This document shows, piece after piece, positions 31,740 through 39,589 of a DNA stretch of 45,732 bases. Origin of the DNA: Planctomycetota bacterium (GTDB lineage Bacteria > Planctomycetota > Phycisphaerae > Phycisphaerales > UBA1924); the NCBI GenBank assembly GCA_003696675.1, contig RFGH01000159.1, positions 1 through 45,732 of the forward strand, in the 5' to 3' direction. The position numbers were made by a program, and so were the translations under genes. Below the pieces are notes generated by a model. The model was not told the DNA's origin. It was given only the letters and a program-made list of their open reading frames with translations, and did not search any database. Every line of letters starts with the position of its first letter. Position 1 is the stretch's first letter.

Positions 31740-31805
31740 GACACCGGGGACAGGCACGCACCGGTGTCTTCACTCCGAGCATACAAAGGGCCGCTGATGC
31801 GCCAA
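31740..31805 (-). promoter_or_regulatory. Promoter and 5' hairpin of the PEP-CTERM-like gene
   Basis: On the minus strand TTGGCG (31805-31800), a 16-nt spacer and TATGCT (31783-31778) make a sigma70-like promoter matching 4 of 6 bases at each box. Just after the expected start there is an 8-bp stem, GACACCGG / CCGGTGTC (31761-31768 with 31740-31747), with a 13-nt loop. The hairpin would sit at the very 5' end of a roughly 100-nt leader, where it could stabilise the mRNA or bind a regulator. Confidence 0.5.
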
Positions 31806-31885
31806 GCATCAAATCTTAGAATGAGGTGGCAATTACATCTTTCATCCTGACACCATGTTGTCGGTTGCAGGATGTTCGGTGGATC

Positions 31886-32674
31886 TCAGTTCCGCTTCCG
31901 CAGGACGCCGGCGTAAAAAGATCGCCCTTCTTCGCGGAACTTCCGTTCAAAGTTCGTCCCGACCAGTTCCCCCTCGCGGGCGGAACCGGGGCGATCGAAT
32001 GCGAGTCTTTCGAAGGGTTGTGCAGGCAGGCCGCCCAGTTCCCGGGAGACATCTGCCGGAACAGGGGGGATGTTTCCGACCACGCCGCTCTGCAGCCCGG
32101 CGGGGGAGCACCAGGCTTCGAAGTGTGCTTCGTCCCACGCCCAAAGCTCGGCGTGATCGGTCACCACGCGCAGCTCGCCACCCGGAACGAGTGCCTTCCA
32201 TGCGTCGAGCAGGAAGCGGTGTTGCACCACCCGGTTCTTGTGGTGCTTGCGCTTGGGCCACGGGTCGGAGAAGTACAGGTGGATGACCGAGCAGATGCCG
32301 GGCGGGCAGCGCCAGCGGAGGAACTCGGTCGCGTCGGCCCGGAGCAGGCGCACATGCATGAATGAACCGTCGGTCTCACGCCGGCGGCGGATTCGGTCGG
32401 CCGCGTAGGCGCAGAACTCACCGGCCCATTCGATGCCAAGGAAGTTGGTCTCGGGTTGCAGCTCGGCCTGCTGGATGAGGAAGGTGCCCTTGCCGGAACC
32501 GATCTCCAGCTCGAACCGGCGTTCGGGGTGGGGGAACCACTGGCGGGGGTCGATCCGCCCGGCGTCGGGGTTGGTCAGGATGTCATCGGGCAGGGTGCCG
32601 AGTTCTTCCTGCGAGATCGCGACCACGCCGGGGGCGGGGTCGAGCGGGCGGCCGTGTCCGAGTCCGAAAGACAT
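31886..32674 (-). CDS. trmB: tRNA (guanine-N7)-methyltransferase
   Basis: SAM-dependent enzyme forming m7G46 in tRNA, 262 aa from ATG 32674. Motifs: LEIGSGKGTFLIQQA (SAM-binding motif I), FLGIEWAGEFCAYAADRI, VRLLRADATEFL, and the TrmB signature IHLYFSDPWPKRKHHKNRVVQ, then GGELRVVTDH and, at the C terminus, GTNFERKF. It is somewhat longer than the E. coli enzyme through an N-terminal extension (about 50 residues) before the SAM motif. The long in-frame ORF upstream of 32674 runs antisense to the hotdog gene and is not coding. The start codon sits 8 nt after a TACAGT hexamer. Confidence 0.94.
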   Translation of the reverse strand: MSFGLGHGRPLDPAPGVVAISQEELGTLPDDILTNPDAGRIDPRQWFPHPERRFELEIGSGKGTFLIQQAELQPETNFLGIEWAGEFCAYAADRIRRRRETDGSFMHVRLLRADATEFLRWRCPPGICSVIHLYFSDPWPKRKHHKNRVVQHRFLLDAWKALVPGGELRVVTDHAELWAWDEAHFEAWCSPAGLQSGVVGNIPPVPADVSRELGGLPAQPFERLAFDRPGSAREGELVGTNFERKFREEGRSFYAGVLRKRN

Positions 32675-32682
32675 AGGGGGCA

Positions 32683-32699
32683 ACTGTATCGCGTACAGT
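32683..32699. promoter_or_regulatory. Symmetric divergent promoter: ACTGTA-N5-TACAGT palindrome
   Basis: The 30-bp gap between trmB and the hotdog gene contains a perfect inverted repeat ACTGTA TCGCG TACAGT. Each arm reads TACAGT in one direction and ends 8 nt before ATG 32674 (minus) and 5 nt before GTG 32705 (plus). The dyad therefore supplies back-to-back -10 boxes for two leaderless mRNAs, and may also be an operator. Confidence 0.6.
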
Positions 32700-32704
32700 C
32701 GGGC

Positions 32705-33187
32705 GTGAAAGCCGGTCACAGCCCCGCCAACCCGCTCCAGCCCGCCCGCGCCCCGGATCTGTCGGGCTCCGTCCAGATCCGCGTCCGCTACGCCGAGTGC
32801 GACCCCATGGGCGTCGCGTACCACGGCAACTACCTGCCGTGGATGGAGATCGGGCGGACCGAGCTGCTCCGTAGCAGCGGCGTCTCCTACGGCACCATGG
32901 AGGCCGAGGGCTTCTTCCTCGTCATCACCCGCTGCGAGGTCCGCTACCGGCGCCCGGTGCGTTACGACGACCTGATCGAGGTCCGCACACGGGTGGAGAG
33001 CACCAGCCGCGTGAAGATCCGTCACGCGTATGAGATCGCCTTGATCGAACGGCACGGGCGTGTCCCGAACCCGAGCGACCCTGGCGTGCCGGCGGACGGC
33101 GTGTGCGCGGTCGGCACCACAGAGTTGGCGTGCGTGGGTGCGGACGGGCGGCCTCGGGAGTTGCCGGCGTGGCTGGTGGCGAAGTAA
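32705..33187 (+). CDS. Hotdog-fold acyl-CoA thioesterase (YbgC/FadM family)
   Basis: A 160-aa protein starting at GTG 32705. The 4-hydroxybenzoyl-CoA thioesterase type hotdog motif is plain: VRYAECDPMGVAYHGNYLPWMEIGRTELLR, with the catalytic Asp in ECDPMG, then CEVRYRRPVRYDDLIEVRTRV and a C-terminal TTELACV strand. YbgC proteins hydrolyse short-chain acyl-CoA thioesters and associate with the Tol-Pal system in proteobacteria; no tol genes are here. A loop insertion (RHGRVPNPSDPGVPADGV) lies late in the domain. The longer ORF upstream is antisense to trmB. The 3' end overlaps the next gene by about 19 nt. Confidence 0.87.
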   Translation: MKAGHSPANPLQPARAPDLSGSVQIRVRYAECDPMGVAYHGNYLPWMEIGRTELLRSSGVSYGTMEAEGFFLVITRCEVRYRRPVRYDDLIEVRTRVESTSRVKIRHAYEIALIERHGRVPNPSDPGVPADGVCAVGTTELACVGADGRPRELPAWLVAK

Positions 33188-33627
33188 ACCGCCGATTGCG
33201 AGAGTGCCCCGCGTGCGGCTACGAGCTGCTCGGCGCTCCTCTCGAGCGCGGTTCCGTGACTTGCCCAGAATGCGGCCGCCAGTCCGACGCATCGGTGTGG
33301 CGCTACTTCCCGGGCGCGGGCCGCTTCATTTTGTCCTTGTCCAAGCCGTGGTGCATCGTCTTCGGGCTGATCACCGCACTCCGCGCCGCTCGGATCATCG
33401 CGATGCCGTGGTGGTCGTCCCCGGTCAAGGGCTGGCCACTCGCCGCGGCGATCATCGCCATGACGGCGGCGACCGCGATCTCGCTGCGCCGCGCGATCTC
33501 GGTGCGCGAGAACGCCGACGATCCACGCTCGCTCTTCCTGCGTGGGGAGCACACCATCTTCAATCTGGTTGTGCTGGTTACGGGCGTGTGGTGGCTGGCA
33601 TGCCTCGTCGTGCTGATCGCGGCGTGA
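33169..33627 (+). CDS. Hypothetical membrane protein with CPACGYEL zinc ribbon
   Basis: A protein of about 152 aa if GTG 33169 is the start (GGGAG at 33155-33159 upstream); other in-frame starts exist further 5' inside the hotdog gene. Just after the N terminus it has a zinc ribbon, CPACGYELLG followed by CPECGRQSD, a pattern I associate with many small planctomycete membrane proteins. Two or three hydrophobic segments follow (PWCIVFGLITALRAARIIA, PLAAAIIAMTAATAISL, TIFNLVVLVTGVWWLACLVVLIA). Function is unknown. It converges on radA with 7 nt between the stops. Confidence 0.7.
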   Translation: MAGGEVNRRLRECPACGYELLGAPLERGSVTCPECGRQSDASVWRYFPGAGRFILSLSKPWCIVFGLITALRAARIIAMPWWSSPVKGWPLAAAIIAMTAATAISLRRAISVRENADDPRSLFLRGEHTIFNLVVLVTGVWWLACLVVLIAA

Positions 33628-33634
33628 GATCCGC

Positions 33635-35080
33635 CTACCCCAGCATCTCGATCGCCCGCGACACGTTCCGCGCCGGCGCGATCTCCATCCCTTTGATCTT
33701 TGGGATCGCGCTCGACCCCCGCAGGTCCGGCACGATCGCCAGCGTGTAGCCCAGTCGGGCCGCCTCGCGCAGGCGCTGTTCCAGTTGAGTCACCGATCGG
33801 ATCTCCCCGCCCAGGCCCACTTCGCCCACCGCCACCGTCGTCGGCTCGACCGCGCGCCGGTAGTGCGCCCCGGCGATGGCCAGCAGCAGGGCGAGATCGC
33901 TGGCCGGCTCAACGATCCGCAGCCCGCCGACGGAGGAGGCAAAGACATCTCGGTCGGCGAGGCGCAGCCCGCCGTGCTGCTCGAGCACCGCGATCAGCAT
34001 GGCGAGCCGGTTGGGGTCCAACCCTGCGCTCTTGCGTTTGGCCGCTCCGAGGAAGCCCGTTGCGGTGAGGGCCTGCAGCTCGACCAGCACGCAACGGGAG
34101 CCGTGCATGGCGGGGCAGACGACGGCGCCGGGTCGCGGCTCGTCGCCGGACTCCATCGCGGCCACGCTCGCGCCCCCGGGCAGTTCGCGCAGCCCGCTGC
34201 CGGACATCTCGAAGATGCCCAGTTCCATCGTGGTGCCGAAGCGGTTCTTAATGGCCCGGACGATACGCGCGTTGTGCGTGCGGTCGCCCTCGAAGTTGAT
34301 CACCGCGTCCACCAGGTGCTCGAGCAGACGCGGCCCGGCCAGTTGGCCGTCCTTGGTCACATGACCGACCAGCACCACGGCCATGCCGGACGCCTTGGCG
34401 AGATAGACCAGTTCGGACGCGCAGCGTCGGAGCTGGCTGACCGAGCCCGGCGCGGCGTCCAGATCGGCCTTGTAGATCATCTGGATCGAGTCGATCACCA
34501 GCACATCCGGCTTGACGCGCCGGGCCTGCTCAATGATGCGGGCGAGGTTGGTGTCGGCCAGGACGAACAGCGTGTCGCTCTCCGCCACGCCGAGGCGGGC
34601 CCCTCGGGTGCGGACCTGCTCGGCGCTCTCCTCGCTGGAGACATAGAGGACTCGCCCGGACCAATCCGCTTCGTTGGTCCGTGCCCGCACCGCCCCGGCC
34701 CACGCGCCGGCTGCCTGGAGCAGCAGTGTCGATTTGCCGATGCCCGGCTCCCCGCCGACCAGCACCACCGATCCCGGCACCAGCCCGCGGCTGCGTTCGT
34801 CGCCGCCGAGGACGCGGTCGAGTTCATTGATGCCGGTCGGATATCGCCGGCCTGGTCCGACGAGGCTGGAAACCTCGGTGATGGGCACCGCGTTTGGCGC
34901 GTCCCCCCCGGCCTTGGGTTCGACCCAGCCCGAGCCCCGCTGTGGGTCCTTCTCGGCCGAGGCGTCGAAGGTCGACTCCTCGAGGCTGTCCCAGGCGCCG
35001 CAGTCCGGGCACTTGCCGGCCCAGCGGTGCTGGGTGCCGCCGCACGAGCGGCAGACATACATCTTGCGGGTCTTGGCCAT
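33635..35080 (-). CDS. radA: DNA repair protein RadA (Sms)
   Basis: RecA-like helicase of 481 aa that drives branch migration in recombination. The order is complete: an N-terminal zinc finger with C10, C13, C24 and C27 (YVCRSCGG, GKCPDCGAW), Walker A GGEPGIGKSTLL, Walker B VLVIDSIQMIY, the RadA-specific motif IKNRFGTTMELGIFEM and a C-terminal Lon-protease-like domain (DVFASSVGGLRIVEPASDLALLLAI, GEVGLGGEIRSV). ATG 35080 is the family start; TAAACT ends 8 nt before it. The ORF upstream of 35080 runs into the divergent gene and is not coding. Confidence 0.96.
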   Translation of the reverse strand: MAKTRKMYVCRSCGGTQHRWAGKCPDCGAWDSLEESTFDASAEKDPQRGSGWVEPKAGGDAPNAVPITEVSSLVGPGRRYPTGINELDRVLGGDERSRGLVPGSVVLVGGEPGIGKSTLLLQAAGAWAGAVRARTNEADWSGRVLYVSSEESAEQVRTRGARLGVAESDTLFVLADTNLARIIEQARRVKPDVLVIDSIQMIYKADLDAAPGSVSQLRRCASELVYLAKASGMAVVLVGHVTKDGQLAGPRLLEHLVDAVINFEGDRTHNARIVRAIKNRFGTTMELGIFEMSGSGLRELPGGASVAAMESGDEPRPGAVVCPAMHGSRCVLVELQALTATGFLGAAKRKSAGLDPNRLAMLIAVLEQHGGLRLADRDVFASSVGGLRIVEPASDLALLLAIAGAHYRRAVEPTTVAVGEVGLGGEIRSVTQLEQRLREAARLGYTLAIVPDLRGSSAIPKIKGMEIAPARNVSRAIEMLG

Positions 35081-35088
35081 CGGTCGGG

Positions 35089-35094
35089 AGTTTA
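35089..35094 (-). promoter_or_regulatory. Extended -10-like TGCTAAACT, 8 nt before radA ATG
   Basis: On the minus strand TAAACT, preceded by TGC (an extended -10), ends 8 nt before ATG 35080. No Shine-Dalgarno site is present in the remaining CCCGACCG. Confidence 0.55.
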
Positions 35095-35160
35095 GCACCC
35101 GGCGTTCCGAAATGCGGACTCTGTTCGGGTTTTCTCCTCGGCCCTGACGATCGGTGCGGG

Positions 35161-35166
35161 TAGCAT
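35161..35166 (+). promoter_or_regulatory. -10-like TAGCAT hexamer, 9 nt before ATG 35176
   Basis: TAGCAT ends 9 nt before the AsmA-like start, with only CCTCCGCCG between; there is no Shine-Dalgarno site. Confidence 0.5.
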
Positions 35167-35175
35167 CCTCCGCCG

Positions 35176-38100
35176 ATGTCCCCGACCGAGGCCGAGTCCG
35201 CCCAGCTTCACGCAACGCCCCGCCGGCGACGGCGCTGGAAGCGGTGGGTTCTGATCGTCCCGCTGGGCTTGGGCGTGCTGGTGGTGCTGCTCCTCCAGAC
35301 GCCCGCGGCCGGTTGGATCGTGCGTCCGATCCTGGCCGCACAGACCGGCATGCGGGTGCAGACCGGCTTGGTCCGGGTGTCACCGCTCGGCAATGTGGTG
35401 ATCCGCGACGCACGCCTGTCCGCCCCGTCCATCGAGGGCCCGGCGGCCGAGGTGCTGTCGGCCGAGCGGATCGAGGCGCGGATCGACTGGTCCGCCACGC
35501 TGACCGGCTCGCCGGGGCTCAAGTCGCTGCGGCTCGTAGGCCCTGACCTGCGCCTCAGCCAGGACATCGACACCGGTGTGATCAACGCGGCGGACTTCAA
35601 GCTCTTCGATGGCGGGGGCGGTGGGGGGGGCACACCCACGGTCATCATCGAGCGTGGCAGCATCGAACTCGGCGAGCACCGCGGCGCTGATTTCACACCG
35701 TTGCGGCGGTGGAGCGTGCGCGGGGATGTGGGGCGTGCCGATGCCGACGGCGTGACGGAGTTTTCCATCGTCGCGATCCCCAGCGAGGCGATCGCGGGCG
35801 GTTCGGCGTCCGGATCGTTCGCGCTGGTGGGAACGGTCGGACCCGGCGGGGTGGAAGCGACGCTGGACGGGCTTCGGCTCGAAGACTGGCCGGCGTCGAT
35901 CGTGCCGACCAGGGTTCGCCCGATCTATCAGCGGCTCGACCTGCGCGGGCGCATCCTGCCGACCACATTCACCCTCAGCCCGGACGGGCTGGTGGTCGTC
36001 CGTATGACGCTCGACGGTGTGGATCTGAACCTGCCGTTCAACGAGTCGTACTCGATGGAGGGCGCCGGCGAGTTGCTGCGGATGCGGGATACCCGAGGAT
36101 CGATCGTCTTCGGCACCGCGGGCGTGGAGGCCGAACTCATCGGGATGCTCGATGAACTCCGGTACGATGTCCGGCTCGACTACAACGGACTCGACGCCGA
36201 GGCGCCGTTCGACGCCCGTCTCGCGACGCGGTTCCGCATGGACGATCGCTTCCGGCCTCGCCGGTTCCTGCCGCCCAAGGCGATCGAAAAGCTCGATATG
36301 TTCAACAGCCCCGAGGGCGACATTGACGCGCTCGTCCGCGTCCGTCGCGTCGAACGGGGCGGGCGGGTGGACATCAGCGGCGAGGCACGCATCGCCAACG
36401 GGCGTGCCGCCTACCGCAAGCTCCCCTATCCATTCACGGACATTACGGGCGTGGTGGAGTTCACCGAAGATCGTCTGGTCATCAAGGACATCACCGGGCG
36501 TGGTCCGACCGGTGCGACGATGTCGGCCGATGGGTTGTTCGACGGGCTCGGCGAGGATTCCGCGGTTGAACTGCGTCTGGGTGTGCGGGGCATGCCCATC
36601 GACGACGCGTTGCTCGCCGCGTTGTCTCCGGGGCGGCGCGAGCTGGTGCTGGCGTTGTTCAACCGCGCGCAGCATCAGAAGCTCATCGAGGACGGACTCA
36701 TCCAAACGCCGGACGGTCGGGGCGGAGCGGCTGCGCCGTTGTTCGCCTTTGGCGGCCAAGCAGATGTGTCGTTGGTGCTTCGCCGCGTGCCGGAACGGCC
36801 CGCCGATGACCGCTGGACCAAGACCGCGGTGGTGAGGGTGGAACGCGCCGGCCTGGTGCCGCAGCACTTCCCGCTGCCGATCGTGGCGCGGGGCATCGAG
36901 GTCACGATCGATGATGATGACATCGCCCTGACCGGCGGGCGGTATGAAGGGCTGACCGGCGGCGAGGCGTTTGTCACGGCGGAACTCGATCAGGAGAAGC
37001 GACGCCCCGGGCGGGATCCCCTTCCGGTCATCGATATCCGTGCCAAAGGCATCCCGATCGATCAGCGCCTGCTGGCGGCCATCCCGGGCTATCGCGATGC
37101 CCGACCCGACGCCGAGGTCTCGCTGCGTTCGATCCTCGACAACCTCCGCGTCGACGGCGTCGTGGAGTGTCAGGCGGCCATCGGGCCCCGATCGGACGGC
37201 TCGCTCGGGTTCGATGTTGAAGCGAACATGTACGATGCGACCGCCCGCCCCAAGGCGTGGTTGACCGACCCCGCGGTGCCAGTGACCACGCCCGGCACCG
37301 ATCCGCTCGTCGTCGATGACCTCGACGGGACGGTGTATGTCACCGAGCGGTTGATCGTCGTCGATCTGTCCGGCAAACTGTCCGCCCCCGGCACCCCGCT
37401 GGTGCCGACCTCGATGAGCCTGCTCACGCAACTCACGCTGCCCGACCGTCGCGGCGGGCTGGGCGATGTCGAGCGGGAGGGCGGGCTGCTGCCGATCCAG
37501 CAGGGCCCGCCGCTGCCCGGTCCGGGCCTCTATGCGGATGCTCGCGCCGAATCGCTCGATCTAGCGATGCCGCTCGAGCACGCCGCGGCGGTGGTCTCGC
37601 CGCAGCTCGCCGAGCGGCTGGCCGCGCTGCGCGAACAGCGTCGGCCCGACGGGGTGGTCTCACTGCGGGCCGAGGTCGAGGGCATCGTCGGCGGGCACAC
37701 CGAGACCCTTCTGGCGGTCGATCGCGTGGAGTCGTTCGCGTTCAGCCACGAGGGCGAGCGCGTGCGCATCGGGCCCAGCCGCGGACGGGCGGAGGTGGTG
37801 CTCGGCAATCATCCTTTCGTTCGTTTCCACGGTTTCGCCACGCCGGTGCTTTCGGCGGGGCAGCAAGCGGGCGACCTGGTGCTCGACGGGCTGCTGCCGT
37901 TGGCCCGATTCCCGGCGACAGGCGAGACGATCGCGGACGGGGCGTTGCACGCCGTGGTGCGTGGCGGGCGGCTGGGCGTGCCGGTGGCCCGTCAGTTGAT
38001 CCGCGCCGCCGCCGGTCAGGCCGCGTCCGACTGGATCGCCCGGCGTGGTGTGCTGGGCGAGTTCGATCTGGATGTCACGGTCCGACCGATCCGCGACGCG

Positions 38101-39564
38101 GCGCCGCGCGCGCTCGCGCCCGATTCGGGCTTCGGTCTACCGGCACTCGCGGCCGAGGGTCTGCTCCAGCCGAGATCGCTGGCGCTCGAACTCGACGCCG
38201 GGCGTGTCTCATTCGAGCAGATCGACGGGCGTGTGACATTCGACGGGCTGAGCGGGCGCATCGACGGCGTCCGGGCGTTGGCGCGGGGTGTATCGCTCGA
38301 GGCGGACGGTCAGTGGTCCTACAGCCCGGGTTCGGGCGTGGGCATCGATGTCTCGCTCGGCATCGGCGGGGAGCGTCTGAGCGAGGCGTTCCGGGCCTTG
38401 CTGCCTGTCGCGCTGGTGGATGTGCTGAACCGGTTCCAAGTCTCGGCCGACGGCCCGGTGTCGACCGACGGGCTGCGGCTTTCGGCGTCGGGCATCGGCA
38501 CCGACTCGCCGGAGACCCGTGTCTCGGGCGTGGTGGTGGTCGATCAGGCGCGGGCCCTCGTGGGGCTGCCACTGACCGAGATGACCGCCCGTATCGGCTT
38601 CGACGCGCAGGTCACCCGCGACGGTCCGACCTACGCCGTCGATCTCACCGCCGACCGCCTGCGTGCCGGCTCGCTGCGGGTCGAGCATGCTCAGGCCACC
38701 ATCATCGCCGACGCGGCCCGACCCGGGGTCGTCCTCGTCCCCGAACTGACCGGGCGTGTGCACGGCGGGCGGATCGCCGGCGCGCTGCAGTCCCACATCG
38801 TCGGCAGCACTTCGCGGTACTGGCTCGATCTGCACGGATCGGACATCCGCGCCGCGCCGGTCTTTGATGATCTGCTGCTGCCGCCCGGCGGGCTCGTCGG
38901 CCCGCCGCTACCGGGCGAAGAAACCGTCCGCAGCGCGTGGTCGGTGTCCGACGACTACACACGCGGCGTGCTCGACGCGGACATCTCGCTCTCGGGCGTC
39001 GTCGGCGATCCGACCAAGACCACCGGCCAGGGTGTGCTGCGTGTCGCCGGCGGTTCGGTCATTGCTCTCCCGGGCATCATCAACCTCATCGAGTTCAGCA
39101 ATCTCAAAGCACCGGTCGGCGCGCAGCTCGACTTGGCCGAGGCGGTCTTTTATGTCGATGGCACGACACTGGCTTTCGAGCGGCTGACCACCGCCTCCCG
39201 CACGGTCGAGATCCTCGGATTCGGCACGATGGACTGGATCACGCGGGATATGGACCTGCGTTTCCGATCTCGCGCCGTCCGACCGGTCCCTGTTCTCAGC
39301 GGGCTTTTCGAGGCACTGCGGGACGAACTGATCACCACCCGCATCACGGGGCGTCCCGGGAACATCCGATTCGCGGCCGAGAGCTTCGGCGGGACCCGCC
39401 GGCTCGTCCGGGCGCTGCTGGGCGAGCCCGAGACAGAGCAGGAACGCATCATGTCCGCGGTCGAGTCCGGCTCGCGGGAGGGCAACAATCGATCGTCCGC
39501 GCGCCAGCCGCCGGTCGTCATGCCATCGCGGGATCCCGCCGCGTGGGCCGACGAATACAACTGA
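35176..39564 (+). CDS. Large AsmA-like (YhdP/TamB-type) envelope protein
   Basis: A 1462-aa protein anchored by one N-terminal membrane helix (about residues 24-43, WVLIVPLGLGVLVVLLLQTP) with the rest periplasmic and predicted to be beta-rich. The first part reads like AsmA: TGMRVQTGLVRVSPLGNVVIRDARLSAP, then SLRLVGPDLRLSQD. The last 170 residues match the AsmA-like C-terminal region of YhdP-type proteins: LPGIINLIEFSNLKAPVGAQLDLAEAVFYVDG, FGTMDWITRDMDLRFRSRAV, ITGRPGNIRF. Such proteins form bridge-like grooves that carry phospholipids between inner and outer membranes; that role is inferred from family. An oligo-Gly run sits near residue 150. It leads a five-gene same-strand series. Confidence 0.82.
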   Translation: MSPTEAESAQLHATPRRRRRWKRWVLIVPLGLGVLVVLLLQTPAAGWIVRPILAAQTGMRVQTGLVRVSPLGNVVIRDARLSAPSIEGPAAEVLSAERIEARIDWSATLTGSPGLKSLRLVGPDLRLSQDIDTGVINAADFKLFDGGGGGGGTPTVIIERGSIELGEHRGADFTPLRRWSVRGDVGRADADGVTEFSIVAIPSEAIAGGSASGSFALVGTVGPGGVEATLDGLRLEDWPASIVPTRVRPIYQRLDLRGRILPTTFTLSPDGLVVVRMTLDGVDLNLPFNESYSMEGAGELLRMRDTRGSIVFGTAGVEAELIGMLDELRYDVRLDYNGLDAEAPFDARLATRFRMDDRFRPRRFLPPKAIEKLDMFNSPEGDIDALVRVRRVERGGRVDISGEARIANGRAAYRKLPYPFTDITGVVEFTEDRLVIKDITGRGPTGATMSADGLFDGLGEDSAVELRLGVRGMPIDDALLAALSPGRRELVLALFNRAQHQKLIEDGLIQTPDGRGGAAAPLFAFGGQADVSLVLRRVPERPADDRWTKTAVVRVERAGLVPQHFPLPIVARGIEVTIDDDDIALTGGRYEGLTGGEAFVTAELDQEKRRPGRDPLPVIDIRAKGIPIDQRLLAAIPGYRDARPDAEVSLRSILDNLRVDGVVECQAAIGPRSDGSLGFDVEANMYDATARPKAWLTDPAVPVTTPGTDPLVVDDLDGTVYVTERLIVVDLSGKLSAPGTPLVPTSMSLLTQLTLPDRRGGLGDVEREGGLLPIQQGPPLPGPGLYADARAESLDLAMPLEHAAAVVSPQLAERLAALREQRRPDGVVSLRAEVEGIVGGHTETLLAVDRVESFAFSHEGERVRIGPSRGRAEVVLGNHPFVRFHGFATPVLSAGQQAGDLVLDGLLPLARFPATGETIADGALHAVVRGGRLGVPVARQLIRAAAGQAASDWIARRGVLGEFDLDVTVRPIRDAAPRALAPDSGFGLPALAAEGLLQPRSLALELDAGRVSFEQIDGRVTFDGLSGRIDGVRALARGVSLEADGQWSYSPGSGVGIDVSLGIGGERLSEAFRALLPVALVDVLNRFQVSADGPVSTDGLRLSASGIGTDSPETRVSGVVVVDQARALVGLPLTEMTARIGFDAQVTRDGPTYAVDLTADRLRAGSLRVEHAQATIIADAARPGVVLVPELTGRVHGGRIAGALQSHIVGSTSRYWLDLHGSDIRAAPVFDDLLLPPGGLVGPPLPGEETVRSAWSVSDDYTRGVLDADISLSGVVGDPTKTTGQGVLRVAGGSVIALPGIINLIEFSNLKAPVGAQLDLAEAVFYVDGTTLAFERLTTASRTVEILGFGTMDWITRDMDLRFRSRAVRPVPVLSGLFEALRDELITTRITGRPGNIRFAAESFGGTRRLVRALLGEPETEQERIMSAVESGSREGNNRSSARQPPVVMPSRDPAAWADEYN

Positions 39565-39589
39565 CCCTTTCCATCCCATCGGAGCAACC

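Noticed and set aside
32683-32699. LexA/SOS box at the trmB-thioesterase palindrome
   Set aside because: CTG and CAG are separated by 9 bases, not the 10 of the E. coli box, and neither neighbour is an SOS gene; the symmetric -10 reading explains the sequence better.
31886-33292. trmB extended to a 468-aa fusion
   Set aside because: The extra N-terminal part is antisense to the hotdog gene; homology begins shortly after ATG 32674.
35380-37431. 683-aa minus-strand open frame inside the AsmA-like gene
   Set aside because: Shadow frame with Arg/His/Gln-rich composition and no start signal. The same applies to 24730-26217, 12464-14164 and 11097-12782.
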